DNA of 64,000 nt from Phytopythium helicoides. Lineage: Eukaryota; Oomycota; Peronosporomycetes; Pythiales; Pythiaceae. The stretch spans positions 62,001 to 126,000 of the forward strand of contig JANFNE010000028.1 of the NCBI GenBank assembly GCA_024867545.1, read 5' to 3'. Below are positions 11,276 to 20,576 of this stretch, in pieces. Positions within the stretch are counted from its first letter, which is position 1. The number at the start of each line of letters is the position of its first letter. Below the pieces are notes generated by a model, which was not told the DNA's origin, ran no database searches, and worked only from the letters and a program-made list of their open reading frames with translations. The translations under genes and the position numbers were made by a program.

Positions 11276-12355
11276 ATGACGCAGCCCGCCGACGACTCGC
11301 TGAGCGCGCACGGCGTGGCCGTGGGCCCTTTCCTGGCGGCCGTCGCGGCGCTGGACCGCGAGAAGCAGAAGCTGCAGGCGTCGATCGTGGCGACGCTGGC
11401 GCGCAGCGTGCCCGGCTGGGCCGACGTGTGCGCCGACGACGTGACGGTGGACCACGTGGGCGGCGCCATGACGAACCTCATCTTCTCGGTGTCCAAGCCC
11501 GGCGGCAACAACGCCGACGTGCTCGTGCGCATCTACGGCGAGGGCACGGAGAGCTTCTTCTCGCGCGTCGAGGAGACGCGGCTCTTCCAGCTGCTCTCGC
11601 AGCAGCGCATCGGCGTGCAGCTGCTGGGCGAGTTCCCCAACGGCCGCGCAGAGAAGCTCATCCACGGGTCCACGTGCACGGCCAAGCTCATGCGCACGCC
11701 AGAGTTCTCGCGCAAGATCGCGCGCAAGATGCGCGAGTTCCACGCACTCGACATTGACATCGACCACACACCCACCTACATGACGGCCATCCGCAAGCTG
11801 CTGGCCGTCGCGCGCGTCAAGTGCGCGGACCAGAACCGCTTCAAGACGCTCGACTTTGTGCAAATCGCGCACGACATCGACGAGCTCGAGCTGCTGCTCT
11901 CGGAGGTGCCCTCGCCCATCGTGCTCAGCCACAACGACCTGCAGTACGGCAACATCATGAAGATGGAGGCTGGCGACGTCGTCTTCATCGACTTCGAGTA
12001 CACGTCCTACAACCCGCGCGGCTACGACATTGGCAACCACTTCTGCGAGTGGGCATACGACTACCATAAGACCATCAACTCGCACCTCGGAGACTTCTCG
12101 CGCTACCCAACGCCCCAGCAGCAGCGCGACTTCTGCCGCGCGTACCTTGCGGCCGACAGCGACGAGGCCACCGTCAGCGACGTCGACGTCGAGAAGCTGC
12201 GCCTCGAGGCCAACACGTACTCGCTCGCGTCTCACGTTTTCTGGGGCCTCTGGGGATACATCCAGGCCTCGCAGTCCAACATTGACTTCGACTTTCTCGC
12301 GTACGGCCAGTGCCGCTTCAACGCGTTCAAGTCGCGCGTCACGCTCGCTGAGTGA
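11276..12355 (+). CDS. Choline/ethanolamine kinase
   Basis: Intronless, 359 residues, starting at the first ATG after the CT microsatellite. Choline/ethanolamine kinases phosphorylate choline or ethanolamine with ATP, the first step of the Kennedy pathway for phosphatidylcholine and phosphatidylethanolamine. The ATP-site region GGAMTNLIFSVS is near residue 62, Brenner's motif is HNDLQYGNIM at about 222-231, and the choline kinase motif is VFIDFEYTSYNPRGYDIGNH followed by FCEW at about 239-262. The key Asp and Asn of HNDLQYGN and the Asp of IDFEY are present. An in-frame extension to 11180 runs through the CT repeat and is probably untranslated. Choline versus ethanolamine preference cannot be read from the sequence. 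Confidence 0.93.
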   Translation: MTQPADDSLSAHGVAVGPFLAAVAALDREKQKLQASIVATLARSVPGWADVCADDVTVDHVGGAMTNLIFSVSKPGGNNADVLVRIYGEGTESFFSRVEETRLFQLLSQQRIGVQLLGEFPNGRAEKLIHGSTCTAKLMRTPEFSRKIARKMREFHALDIDIDHTPTYMTAIRKLLAVARVKCADQNRFKTLDFVQIAHDIDELELLLSEVPSPIVLSHNDLQYGNIMKMEAGDVVFIDFEYTSYNPRGYDIGNHFCEWAYDYHKTINSHLGDFSRYPTPQQQRDFCRAYLAADSDEATVSDVDVEKLRLEANTYSLASHVFWGLWGYIQASQSNIDFDFLAYGQCRFNAFKSRVTLAE

Positions 12356-12493
12356 ACGCATCCGCCGTAGCACTAGTAGTTTCTAAGTATTGACAATCCA
12401 TTCAATGACCAATTTTGCTTGACTGGTGAGCCAACATGTTCATCGGACACGCACCTACTACACAGACACACACACAGTCATCAGCTGCATTCC

Positions 12494-13210
12494 TCACTGC
12501 TTCTGCTCCTCATTCCCACCGCTCGTCTTCTCCTTCTTCTCATCATTCTTCTTGGAGCCCTCGATCGCAGAGTCACTCTCATGTGCCTTGGCGAAAGGTG
12601 TCTCGGCCCACAGCTTCTCGAACTCGTCTGCAGTGGCTCCCGTCACACTCACCTCGTGCTTTCCCTGAGCGGCGTCTCCTCCTTCTCCTTGAGCTTCGCC
12701 GGCTGCCAGACGGTTCCACTCGCGCCGGTGTGTCGCGCCGTCCACCTCGCGCTCATGCACGGCCTTGAGGCGTCCGGTCGAGTCCTCGTAGCGGCGGCGG
12801 GTGCTCGCCACGCGCCGTCCGTCCGCGTCGACAACGCTCGAGCTGCTGAACGAGTAGGTCGAGAACGCGTGCGTTGGTTTCTTGGCATCCGCGTTGGTGC
12901 TCTTCGCCTCGTCTTGCTTCGACTCCACCTTTGACGCCTCGCTCTGCTTCGTCTCCGCGTTGTCTTCTTTGGTCGCCGCCGCCTTATCCCCAGCGAGCTC
13001 ATCGAAGCCCGGCAGATCGCGGAAGAACTCTTCGCTCTTGGCATCGGCCACCACCGCACGGAAGAGGTCGTTGGGCCATACAGAGCGAGAAGAGCGACCG
13101 AACGCGTCCATGAGCTGCTCCATATCGCGCAGCGACTGCAGCTCCGACGCCGCCACGGAGTTCCAGGCGTGGGGCCGCACGAGAGCCCACGTTCGCAGTA
13201 GCTTGTTCAT
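12494..13210 (-). CDS. Small hypothetical protein, weakly MLF-like (left-arm copy)
   Basis: A 238-residue intronless frame. The start at 13210 (MNKLLRTWALVRP) is preferred because it looks like a short mitochondrial targeting or amphipathic N-terminus; the frame stays open 34 codons further up to 13312. The middle (about 65-110) is a Lys/Glu/Asp-rich disordered linker. A conserved-looking block follows (FSTYSFSSSSVVDADGRR then a RRYEDSTGRL segment), which recalls the Ser-rich/Arg-rich core of myeloid leukaemia factor proteins. The tail is Lys/Glu-rich. The right-arm copy differs at one residue near the C-terminus (Gly here, Asp there) and in a three-base indel upstream. The MLF link is a pattern impression only. 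Confidence 0.6.
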   Translation of the reverse strand: MNKLLRTWALVRPHAWNSVAASELQSLRDMEQLMDAFGRSSRSVWPNDLFRAVVADAKSEEFFRDLPGFDELAGDKAAATKEDNAETKQSEASKVESKQDEAKSTNADAKKPTHAFSTYSFSSSSVVDADGRRVASTRRRYEDSTGRLKAVHEREVDGATHRREWNRLAAGEAQGEGGDAAQGKHEVSVTGATADEFEKLWAETPFAKAHESDSAIEGSKKNDEKKEKTSGGNEEQKQ

Positions 13211-13427
13211 GACGAAGACTGGTCTTGCGTTAGCTTGCACGTGTGCGCTTGAGGTCGATTTCGCTAATGACGAGCGAGCTGAAGGAGGAGGAGGAGCTGC
13301 CAACGGCTTCAACGTGGAGCGAACGGAGAGAGGACATGCGCCATGTCACATGGTGTCCCCTAGTGAAAGCGAGACACCGCAGGGTTTGGCAACTGCTCGC
13401 TCTAGAACGTATCGAACTGCGTTCGTG

Positions 13428-13471
13428 ATCGCAAGGCAATCGCAAGGTAATCGCAAGGCAATCGCAAGGCA
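13428..13471. repeat. Four tandem 11-bp repeats
   Basis: Four copies of ATCGCAAGGCA (third base from the end varies once, C to T in copy two). They lie about 220 bp upstream of the MLF-like gene start, between it and the end of the solute-binding protein gene. The block is kept in the right arm at 20319-20362, so it predates the inverted duplication. It may be a promoter element. Confidence 0.85.
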
Positions 13472-13601
13472 ATGGAGTGAATCGCAATGAGTGTGAATTG
13501 TCAACGCGTCTAGCTACAGAACGAGGCGACTCGGAGGCTCCCATGCTGAGTTTGTTGATTCATCGCATTCTCGTTGTTACGAGAGGTCTGCTGTGGGGTG
13601 T

Positions 13602-14681
13602 CTACAGACCGGGGTGGACGCCGAGGGCGCCAGGCGTGGGCTCGCCCTGCACTTCGCCAAAGTAGAGCGAGAACGTCGCCCTCCACTGCTCTGCCTTCTC
13701 GCGGTTGGCCATGAAGACGGGGAACTCGGGCACATTGGCCTCCTCGATCTCCCAGGCCTTCTTGGATCCGTCGCCGTTCGGCACGTCCTTGCGCGACGAC
13801 ATACCGTTGGGAGCGAACAATTTGGTCTGCGTGTCCTTGGAGAGGACCCAGTTCATGAACAGCTTGGCTGCCGCAGGGTGGCGCGCCTTCTTCATGATGG
13901 CAATGCGTTGGCCCCAAGCCAAGTAGTCGGTACCGTTGCCAGCAAGCACAGACGTCGTGGACGGGAAACCTGCAACTCCAATGAGCTTGGAACCGGACGA
14001 GACCGCGTCGCCAGCATTGAAGGACCCGCGCTTGAACTCGACACTCTGGTTGGCGAGCTTGGCGGCCCACTCCCATCCGAACTTTTCAATGTACTGACTG
14101 TATACGAACAGGATGGCGTCGTCGTCGTTCGGGTATCCCGACGCGATGTGGCCCGCATACTGCGGGTCGACAATGTCCTCAACGGATGTGGGGATGTCGA
14201 GCCCGGCAGCCTTGAGTCCATCGACGTTAAAGAACGTCATGAAGGAGAAGACTGCGTGGGACATCCAGGCGCCAGTCGGCGACTTGAACTTGTCGTACAC
14301 CTGCGAGAAACCCGCAGGCTTGTACGCGAGCAGCTTGCCCTCCTTCTCCCACCGAGGGTAGTCTTGCAGCGTCTGCAGAGCCACGATATCCGGCACGAGC
14401 GTATCCGTGTCGAGCTGGTTGTCGACGCGCACGTCGTGGTACTTGCTGTAGTCGACAATGAGCGTCAGGTTGATATCAGGGTAGGCAGTGTTGAAGGCAT
14501 CTTTGAGCGAGTCTTGTTGGTTGGCGAGATCACCACCATGGTAGATCACGAGGTTGCCTCCCTCTTTCTTGGCGGCGGCGTAGAGTTGGTCGAGCGACTT
14601 GGTTTCTTCAGCGACCTTTGTGGCCGAGCTGGCGGAGACAACCAGGGCTGCCGCGAAGAAGAAGATCGACGAGAGCTTCAT
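13602..14681 (-). CDS. Secreted bacterial-type extracellular solute-binding protein (left-arm copy)
   Basis: Intronless, 359 residues, start at 14681 (MKLSSIFFFAAALVVSASSA), giving a clear signal peptide; the frame continues upstream but into the initiator region. The mature part has the two-lobe periplasmic binding fold pattern of Fe3+/2-aminoethylphosphonate-type binding proteins: LDQLYAAAKKEGGNLVIYHG at the N-terminus, FNTAYPDINLTLIVDYS, DIVALQTLQDY, and a C-terminal KLFMNWVLSKDTQTKLF segment. In bacteria such proteins deliver ligand to an ABC importer; here there is no permease nearby and the product would be secreted or bound at the cell surface. The right-arm copy differs by three residues (Asn/Asp, Arg/Gln, Val/Ile). 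Lack of introns and a prokaryotic family suggest ancient transfer. The ligand is unknown. Confidence 0.85.
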   Translation of the reverse strand: MKLSSIFFFAAALVVSASSATKVAEETKSLDQLYAAAKKEGGNLVIYHGGDLANQQDSLKDAFNTAYPDINLTLIVDYSKYHDVRVDNQLDTDTLVPDIVALQTLQDYPRWEKEGKLLAYKPAGFSQVYDKFKSPTGAWMSHAVFSFMTFFNVDGLKAAGLDIPTSVEDIVDPQYAGHIASGYPNDDDAILFVYSQYIEKFGWEWAAKLANQSVEFKRGSFNAGDAVSSGSKLIGVAGFPSTTSVLAGNGTDYLAWGQRIAIMKKARHPAAAKLFMNWVLSKDTQTKLFAPNGMSSRKDVPNGDGSKKAWEIEEANVPEFPVFMANREKAEQWRATFSLYFGEVQGEPTPGALGVHPGL

Positions 14682-14750
14682 GGTTGGCTTGGAGAGCTGA
14701 ATGTGGAGGATAGCGTTGGAAGAGGTGGAGAAGGCTTGCGGTTGAGCTGT

Positions 14751-14765
14751 GAAATTTGAAAGTGA
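14751..14765 (-). promoter_or_regulatory. Initiator-like element of the left-arm solute-binding protein gene
   Basis: Read on the minus strand the site is TCACTTTCAAATTTC, a good oomycete initiator match, about 70 nt upstream of the ATG at 14681. The right-arm counterpart (around 18780-18796) reads TCAGCTTCAAATTTC, with the CAC/CAG core damaged. Confidence 0.55.
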
Positions 14766-15311
14766 GTCTGGCTGGTTGGATCTCGACTTCACTCCTAAAG
14801 ATGCTGTTGGGGTTGTCGTCTGCAGCTGTGGATGCAGCACGCTTCAAGCAGCGAACAGTGAAAACTACCGGTCTGAAGCTTCGGTGGGGAGATCTGGCTC
14901 GCGGTGTTCACGTGAACCGATTGCATCAACCTTACCGATCTCGTTGAATGAGCTGTGGACTGTGAGTATTGCAAAAATGAGGTGATTGCGGCAGGATGGG
15001 GGATCACCCGGTCGAGATCTCGCTAGCCGTCATCCCGACGGCTCACTCGCGATTAGAGCCGGGCAGGCAATGATCACATATTCTCCAGTCGTGTTTACCA
15101 ATACATACAACACCAGTAAGCGATTTGTTTGGGTTTTGCGTTGAAACCATACGCAAACGAATGAAGGCCAGAGAGAACCTTCCCAACAAATCGACATGCA
15201 GTCGATGCATATGACAACCGCTAAGCTTTTACAGAGATCCTGATGTGCTTTGATGGGAATCCAGCGGGGCATCATCCCCGAATCCCCGCGATGTGGTTCG
15301 AGATTGAAGCT

Positions 15312-16416
15312 GCAGAAAGGCTTACACACAAGTACTGTAAAGATAAAACGAATTGCCCATTGCAGCAAGGTTGAGTGTCTTACGGAATGCAAGACCCTCA
15401 TGGCAATACAGTAATGAGTAGGACTGCGCGACAGAGATATCAAGACCCGGGAGTATCAGTAGGCGTTGCAGAGGTGCATTGACGATTTGCCGGATCTATA
15501 AGGGCGTTCTCAGCTCTTCACGTACGGTTTCACGAGTCGCAGCAACCGTAACGATCCGTGGACGCGTCGTCAGTGATCGGTGAGACTTGTCGATGTTTTG
15601 ATAAACGAAATTGGATTATGTGCTTGATTCGATCATCGCCCGCTCGGCTCCAACTTTCAGGGATGACGGCCCGATTGATCACCATCAGGTGATCTTTCAT
15701 CCTGCCGCAATCTGGTGACTCACAGCGTCGCGAATTTGTCGCCCAACCAATGCAACCGGTTCACGTAAACACCGGAGGGACGTTTGCTTTGCTGATGCTG
15801 GGTGTCGAAGAGTACGAAACTCTGAATGGTAGCTTACTTGGGCACGAGCACATCAACTTGATGCAACAGTGGCGCGCGGCGTGCTTTGACACGAGATCTC
15901 TCATCGTTCAAAAGTTCTCATTACTGAGCAAGCCATTTGCTTGGATTTCCACTTTTGCGGACATAACAATCACGAAGAGGTGCTGCGTTACTTCGACAGC
16001 GCTCTGCGTCGACTTGAATCGATGCAAATGCCCTCGCGTGAAGGGTACGGCAAGTGCCAGACCTGTCAACCATATCGGATGGAGTGAGGGCAGATAGACG
16101 GTCTATCGGTCTGTTGCTACTTTCGACTGCCACACACACCACCTCCGCTGCTGCTTTCAATGGTAGCACTAATGATTATTTTGATGCTGCTCAGGATGCA
16201 CTCGTTCTCGGACGCTCCACTGCTTTTGCTGTGTAGGCATCCCGTCGCCGCTCCTGCCACTTTCGCAACACGCCGCCACAGATGACAGCTCACAGGTTCT
16301 CGCTCTGCTAACTTCAATCAACGCTGTCATGCTTCCTCCAAACTGCCTCCCGACACTGAGAGAGACACATTGACCTCATGGTACCCAGGAATGACCTACG
16401 AGTAGCACACCACTGA
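15312..16416. other. Inverted-repeat spacer, left part; diverged copy of promoter sequence
   Basis: No supported gene. Positions about 15656-15775 are a diverged relative of the solute-binding protein upstream region in both arms. Shared words are ATCCTGCCGCAATC, GGTGACTCACAG (also in the right arm) and ATGCAACCGGTTCACGTAAA versus ATGCAATCGGTTCACGTGAA. Beyond 15790 the resemblance is lost. A 115-codon plus-strand frame at 15750-16097 begins inside this relic and has no features of its own. Confidence 0.5.
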
Positions 16417-18216
16417 TCATTGAGTTCGTCGACGTCGTGCTCGTTGAGCTCCGCCCCCAGCGATCAAGACTTCTCCGGCAGATTCCATCGAGCTCAGGCC
16501 GCCACACACAGCAACGCGACCACCGTCCGCAATGGATAATCCCACCGACACGACAATGTCGCCAGCAGAGACGCTGCTCGCTGACCCACTCGACAGCGTC
16601 ACCGCGCCCGAGCTCGCACTAGTCGCGCTTGATACCAACACACCGCCGCTCGTTGTCGAGCTCGCGCCACTCGATACACGCACCGAGGCACCGGCAGTCG
16701 AAGAGCTTGTCCCGCCCGACACACTCACGTCGCCGCCGACCGATCCAGCGCCGCCAGACACCGACAAAGACCCGCCAGTGCCGACAGACGCAGAGCTCGC
16801 GCCGCCAAAGAAAGTCACGTTTTCTCCAGACAGACCGCCAGAGCCGCCAGACACGCTCACCACACCGCCAGAAGCAGTCGTAGACGCACCCGACGAGATC
16901 GACACCGACCCGGACGCACCACCAGATGCAGAGCCGCTTGTAACACGCATGACGCTGCTCCCCACGTCCACATCACAGCGCTTGAACCCACACTCATCCT
17001 CACCATGACGATTGTCATCGACTCGCTCGCTCGCAAGCACAGCTCAGGATGATCACGCTGCCGCCCGCGCCACTCGATGACGCACAACTCGACAGAGAGA
17101 TGGACGCACCGCTGCCACTCACGGAAGATCCCCCGCGAGCTCGATCTTGCCGGCAACAGATGATAGCGACAATCCGCTTCCAATTTGCACGGACCCGCTC
17201 GACACGCCAGAGTCACCGCTCGTCACGGTCACGTTGCAACTGCTGCGACTGCTGCTGCTGCTCGCAGCGCCGTGTGTCGAGATCAACACCGAGCCGCTCA
17301 TCGACAAGCTATCGCCGCTCGTCAAATACACAGAGTCGCTAACAGAGCCGGACGACGACCCACCATCCACTGTCACATTGCCGCCCACGCCCTGAGCGTT
17401 GCTGACGCCGAGGATCTTCACAGACTGGGCCGCACTCGCGCTGTCCACCGATCCGCCCTGCAACAATACGTCGCTGCCGACGCTGTTGCCGACGCTGCTT
17501 CCCTGGATGATACGGATGCCGCCTCCAGAGCCGCTTGACACGAGCACCGCACCAGATAAACCGCTGCTTGAGTTGTCGCTTGACACGCTCACGTCACCAC
17601 CAGCGCCGCTCGACGAAGAACCGCCGTACAGTGTACGACGTACACACGCACAGAGCCACCAAAGCTGCTCGACGACGACACACCGCCTCTCACAGACACA
17701 TTGCCGGACGACCCGCTCGCAGAGTCGCCTCCGCTCGGCAACACAGAGCCACCGGATGCCGACGTGCTAGAACCGCCGACAACGCGCACAGCGCCACCTA
17801 CAGACGTCGTGCTGGAACAACTGGCTGACCAACACTTCGCCCGACGCGCCATCCACAGTCCTGCCAGACTGCACTCGAACCGCACCCGACACGCTGCTTC
17901 CAGATGACACGGCGCTAGACACGGACACGTCACCACTGCCGAAAACACCCGATCCACTCGACAACGACACGGAACCTCCCGTTGACTGACTGCTCGCGCC
18001 GCCAGACACAGACACGGAACCGGCCGTAGACGCCGACGTGCCAGACGACACACGGACCGAGCCGCTGCTACTGCTTGTGCTCGCAGAATCGCCCGACACC
18101 ACCGTCACGTCGCCCAAAGATGAGCTTGCGGACGTGCCACTGCTGACCACCGTAGCCCCGCTGGCGCTAATCACTTCCACATCCTGCCGGGTACCCCGGC
18201 CTTCTTCTTCGTCCAA
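16417..18216 (-). pseudogene. Decayed Ser/Gly-rich beta-repeat protein gene (copy A)
   Basis: The minus strand encodes, in at least three frames in turn (18216-17767, 18053-17589, 17592-17119, 17040-16417), a repeat of about 15-17 residues of the form G-x-V-x-V-S-(S/G)-G-x-S-S-x-x-x-x-x-G. Alternating Val/Ser/Gly strands suggest a beta-solenoid. Frame changes and stops show the gene is broken. A related copy lies at 60855-62056 and matches in order and wording for several hundred bases. Such repeat proteins would be expected on the surface or secreted, but no signal peptide or full end is visible here. The long plus-strand Pro/Thr/Asp frames over the same bases are shadows. Confidence 0.7.
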
Positions 18217-18812
18217 AGGACGAGCCAGTCAACCAATCTCGAACCACATTGCGGGGGTTCGGGGATGATGCCCCGCTGGATTCCCATCAAAGCACATCAG
18301 GATCTCTGTAAAAGCTTAGCGGTTGTCATATGCATCGACTGCATGTCAATCTGTTGGGAAGGTTCTCTCTGGCCTTCATTCGTTTGCGTATGGTTTCAAC
18401 GCAAAACCCAAACAAATCGCTTACTGGTGCATGTATTGGTAAACACGACTGGAGATTATGTGATCATTGCCTGCCCGGCTCAAATCGCGAGTGAGCCGTC
18501 AGGATGACGGTAGCGAGATCTCGACCGGGCGCCGCAATCACCTCATTTTTGCAATACAGGGCTTTTGCAAACAACGGTGACTCACAGTCCACAGCTCGTT
18601 CAACGAGATCGGTAAGGTTGATGCAATCGGTTCACGTGAACACCGCGAGCCAGATCTCCCCACCGAAGCTTCAGACCGGTAGTTTTCACTGTTCGCTGCT
18701 TGAAACGTGCTGCATCCACAGCTGCAGACGACAACCCCAACAGCTTCTTTAGGAGCGAAGTCGAGATCCAACCAGCCAGACTCAGCTTCAAATTTCACAG
18801 CTCAACCGCAAG

Positions 18813-19055
18813 TGTTGATAGGACGGACAAGCCTGCCCGCCGGACACGCCCGAAGGTGACACGAAAAAACAAGCAGAAGCTGAGCGCCAGACCGGACTCA
18901 CCGGTTAGCGCCTCAAGTGATGATGGCCAGTAGGATTATACATGTTTACACGTTGAGCTAGCTCCTAAGGGGGCGTCGGTGCTGTCTACAGCTCCGACGC
19001 AGCCCGTCAATCTCACTTTTCAATTTGAAGCTTTCCGGACAAGTGCAATAGCAAG
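18813..19055 (+). other. 243-bp segment present only in the right arm, bounded by GCAAG repeats
   Basis: The left arm passes directly from ...CTCAACCGCAAG to CCTTCTCCACC, whereas here 243 bp intervene, with GCAAG at both borders (18808-18812 and 19051-19055). That fits either an insertion with a 5-bp target duplication or a deletion between short repeats in the left arm. The segment ends with a perfect initiator and so supplies the core promoter for the gene at 19109. No terminal inverted repeats were recognised. Confidence 0.75.
19013..19026 (+). promoter_or_regulatory. Oomycete initiator of the right-arm solute-binding protein gene
   Basis: TCACTTTTCAATTT is a near-consensus oomycete initiator, 83 nt before the ATG at 19109. 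It lies inside the right-arm-specific 243-bp segment, while the arm-shared initiator upstream is altered. Confidence 0.65.
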
Positions 19056-19108
19056 CCTTCTCCACCTCTTCCAACGCTATCCTCCACATTCAGCTCTCCA
19101 AGCCAACC

Positions 19109-20188
19109 ATGAAGCTCTCGTCGATCTTCTTCTTCGCGGCAGCCCTGGTTGTCTCCGCCAGCTCGGCCACAAAGGTCGCTGAAGAAACCAAGTCGCTCGA
19201 CCAACTCTACGCCGCCGCCAAGAAAGAGGGAGGCAACCTCGTGATCTACCATGGTGGTGATCTCGCCAACCAACAAGACTCGCTCAAAGATGCCTTCAAC
19301 ACTGCCTACCCTGATATCGACCTGACGCTCATTGTCGACTACAGCAAGTACCACGACGTGCGCGTCGACAACCAGCTCGACACGGATACGCTCGTGCCGG
19401 ATATCGTGGCTCTGCAGACGCTGCAAGACTACCCTCAGTGGGAGAAGGAGGGCAAGCTGCTCGCGTACAAGCCTGCGGGTTTCTCGCAGGTGTACGACAA
19501 GTTCAAGTCGCCGACTGGCGCCTGGATGTCCCACGCAGTCTTCTCCTTCATGACGTTCTTTAACGTCGATGGACTCAAGGCTGCCGGGCTCGACATCCCC
19601 ACATCCATTGAGGACATTGTCGACCCGCAGTATGCGGGCCACATCGCGTCGGGATACCCGAACGACGACGACGCTATCCTGTTCGTATACAGTCAGTACA
19701 TTGAAAAGTTCGGATGGGAGTGGGCCGCCAAGCTCGCCAACCAGAGTGTCGAGTTCAAGCGCGGGTCCTTCAATGCTGGCGACGCGGTCTCGTCCGGTTC
19801 CAAGCTCATTGGAGTTGCAGGTTTCCCGTCCACGACGTCTGTGCTTGCTGGCAACGGTACCGACTACTTGGCTTGGGGCCAACGCATTGCCATCATGAAG
19901 AAGGCGCGCCACCCTGCGGCAGCCAAGCTGTTCATGAACTGGGTCCTCTCCAAGGACACGCAGACCAAATTGTTCGCTCCCAACGGTATGTCGTCGCGCA
20001 AGGACGTGCCGAACGGCGACGGATCCAAGAAGGCCTGGGAGATCGAGGAGGCCAATGTGCCCGAGTTCCCCGTCTTCATGGCCAACCGCGAGAAGGCAGA
20101 GCAGTGGAGGGCGACGTTCTCGCTCTACTTTGGCGAAGTGCAGGGCGAGCCCACGCCTGGCGCCCTCGGCGTCCACCCCGGTCTGTAG
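19109..20188 (+). CDS. Secreted bacterial-type extracellular solute-binding protein (right-arm copy)
   Basis: Intronless, 359 residues, same signal peptide and fold markers as the left-arm copy at 13602-14681; three residue differences (Asp for Asn in the AYPDI-LTL segment, Gln for Arg before WEKEG, Ile for Val in PTS-EDIV). Both copies are open and apparently functional. This copy is followed 389 bp later by the MLF-like gene on the same strand, the same order as in the other arm. Its 5' region differs from the left copy because of the 243-bp segment, so expression may differ even though the protein hardly does. Confidence 0.85.
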   Translation: MKLSSIFFFAAALVVSASSATKVAEETKSLDQLYAAAKKEGGNLVIYHGGDLANQQDSLKDAFNTAYPDIDLTLIVDYSKYHDVRVDNQLDTDTLVPDIVALQTLQDYPQWEKEGKLLAYKPAGFSQVYDKFKSPTGAWMSHAVFSFMTFFNVDGLKAAGLDIPTSIEDIVDPQYAGHIASGYPNDDDAILFVYSQYIEKFGWEWAAKLANQSVEFKRGSFNAGDAVSSGSKLIGVAGFPSTTSVLAGNGTDYLAWGQRIAIMKKARHPAAAKLFMNWVLSKDTQTKLFAPNGMSSRKDVPNGDGSKKAWEIEEANVPEFPVFMANREKAEQWRATFSLYFGEVQGEPTPGALGVHPGL

Positions 20189-20318
20189 ACACCCCACAGC
20201 AGACCTCTCGTAACAACGAGAATGCGATGAATCAACAAACACAGCATGGGAGCCTCCGAGTCGCCTCGTTCTGTAGCTAGACGCGTTGACAATTCACACT
20301 CATTGCGATTCACTCCAT

Positions 20319-20362
20319 TGCCTTGCGATTGCCTTGCGATTACCTTGCGATTGCCTTGCGAT
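20319..20362. repeat. Four tandem 11-bp repeats (right-arm copy)
   Basis: Reverse complement of the block at 13428-13471, unit TGCCTTGCGAT, including the same single variant unit. It lies between the solute-binding protein gene and the MLF-like gene. Confidence 0.85.
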
Positions 20363-20576
20363 CACGAACGCAGTTCGATACGTTCTAGAGCGAGCAGTTG
20401 CCAAACCCTGCGGTGTCTCGCTTTCACTAGGGGACACCATGTGACATGGCGCATGTCCTCTCTCCGTTCGCTCCACGTTGAAGCCGTTGGCAGCTCCTCC
20501 TCCTTCAGCTCGCTCGTCATTAGCGAAATCGACCTCAAGCGCACACGTGCAAGCTAACGCAAGACCAGTCTTCGTC

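Larger units (their letters stand above)
12463..15311. repeat. Large inverted repeat, left arm
   Basis: The reverse complement of this arm matches 18233-21327 almost throughout. The outer edge lies in a CA-rich run (ACAGACACACACACAG) and the inner edge at a shared CAATCTCGAACCACAT. Each arm carries a solute-binding protein gene and an MLF-like gene. Arm length differs mainly because the right arm has an extra 243 bp near 18813 and about 24 bp near 18560. Confidence 0.93.

Noticed and set aside
11129..12373. 414-codon minus-strand frame over choline kinase
   Set aside because: Antisense shadow in a GC-rich gene; the plus strand has all kinase motifs.
16532..17008. Plus-strand Pro/Thr/Asp-rich frame
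   Set aside because: It is the antisense of the Ser/Gly beta-repeat; Gly and Ser codons read backwards give Pro, Thr and Ala. The same applies to 61127-61894.
18813..19055. A named transposable element
   Set aside because: Only a 5-bp direct repeat at its borders was seen; no terminal inverted repeats or coding capacity, and a deletion in the other arm explains the data equally well.
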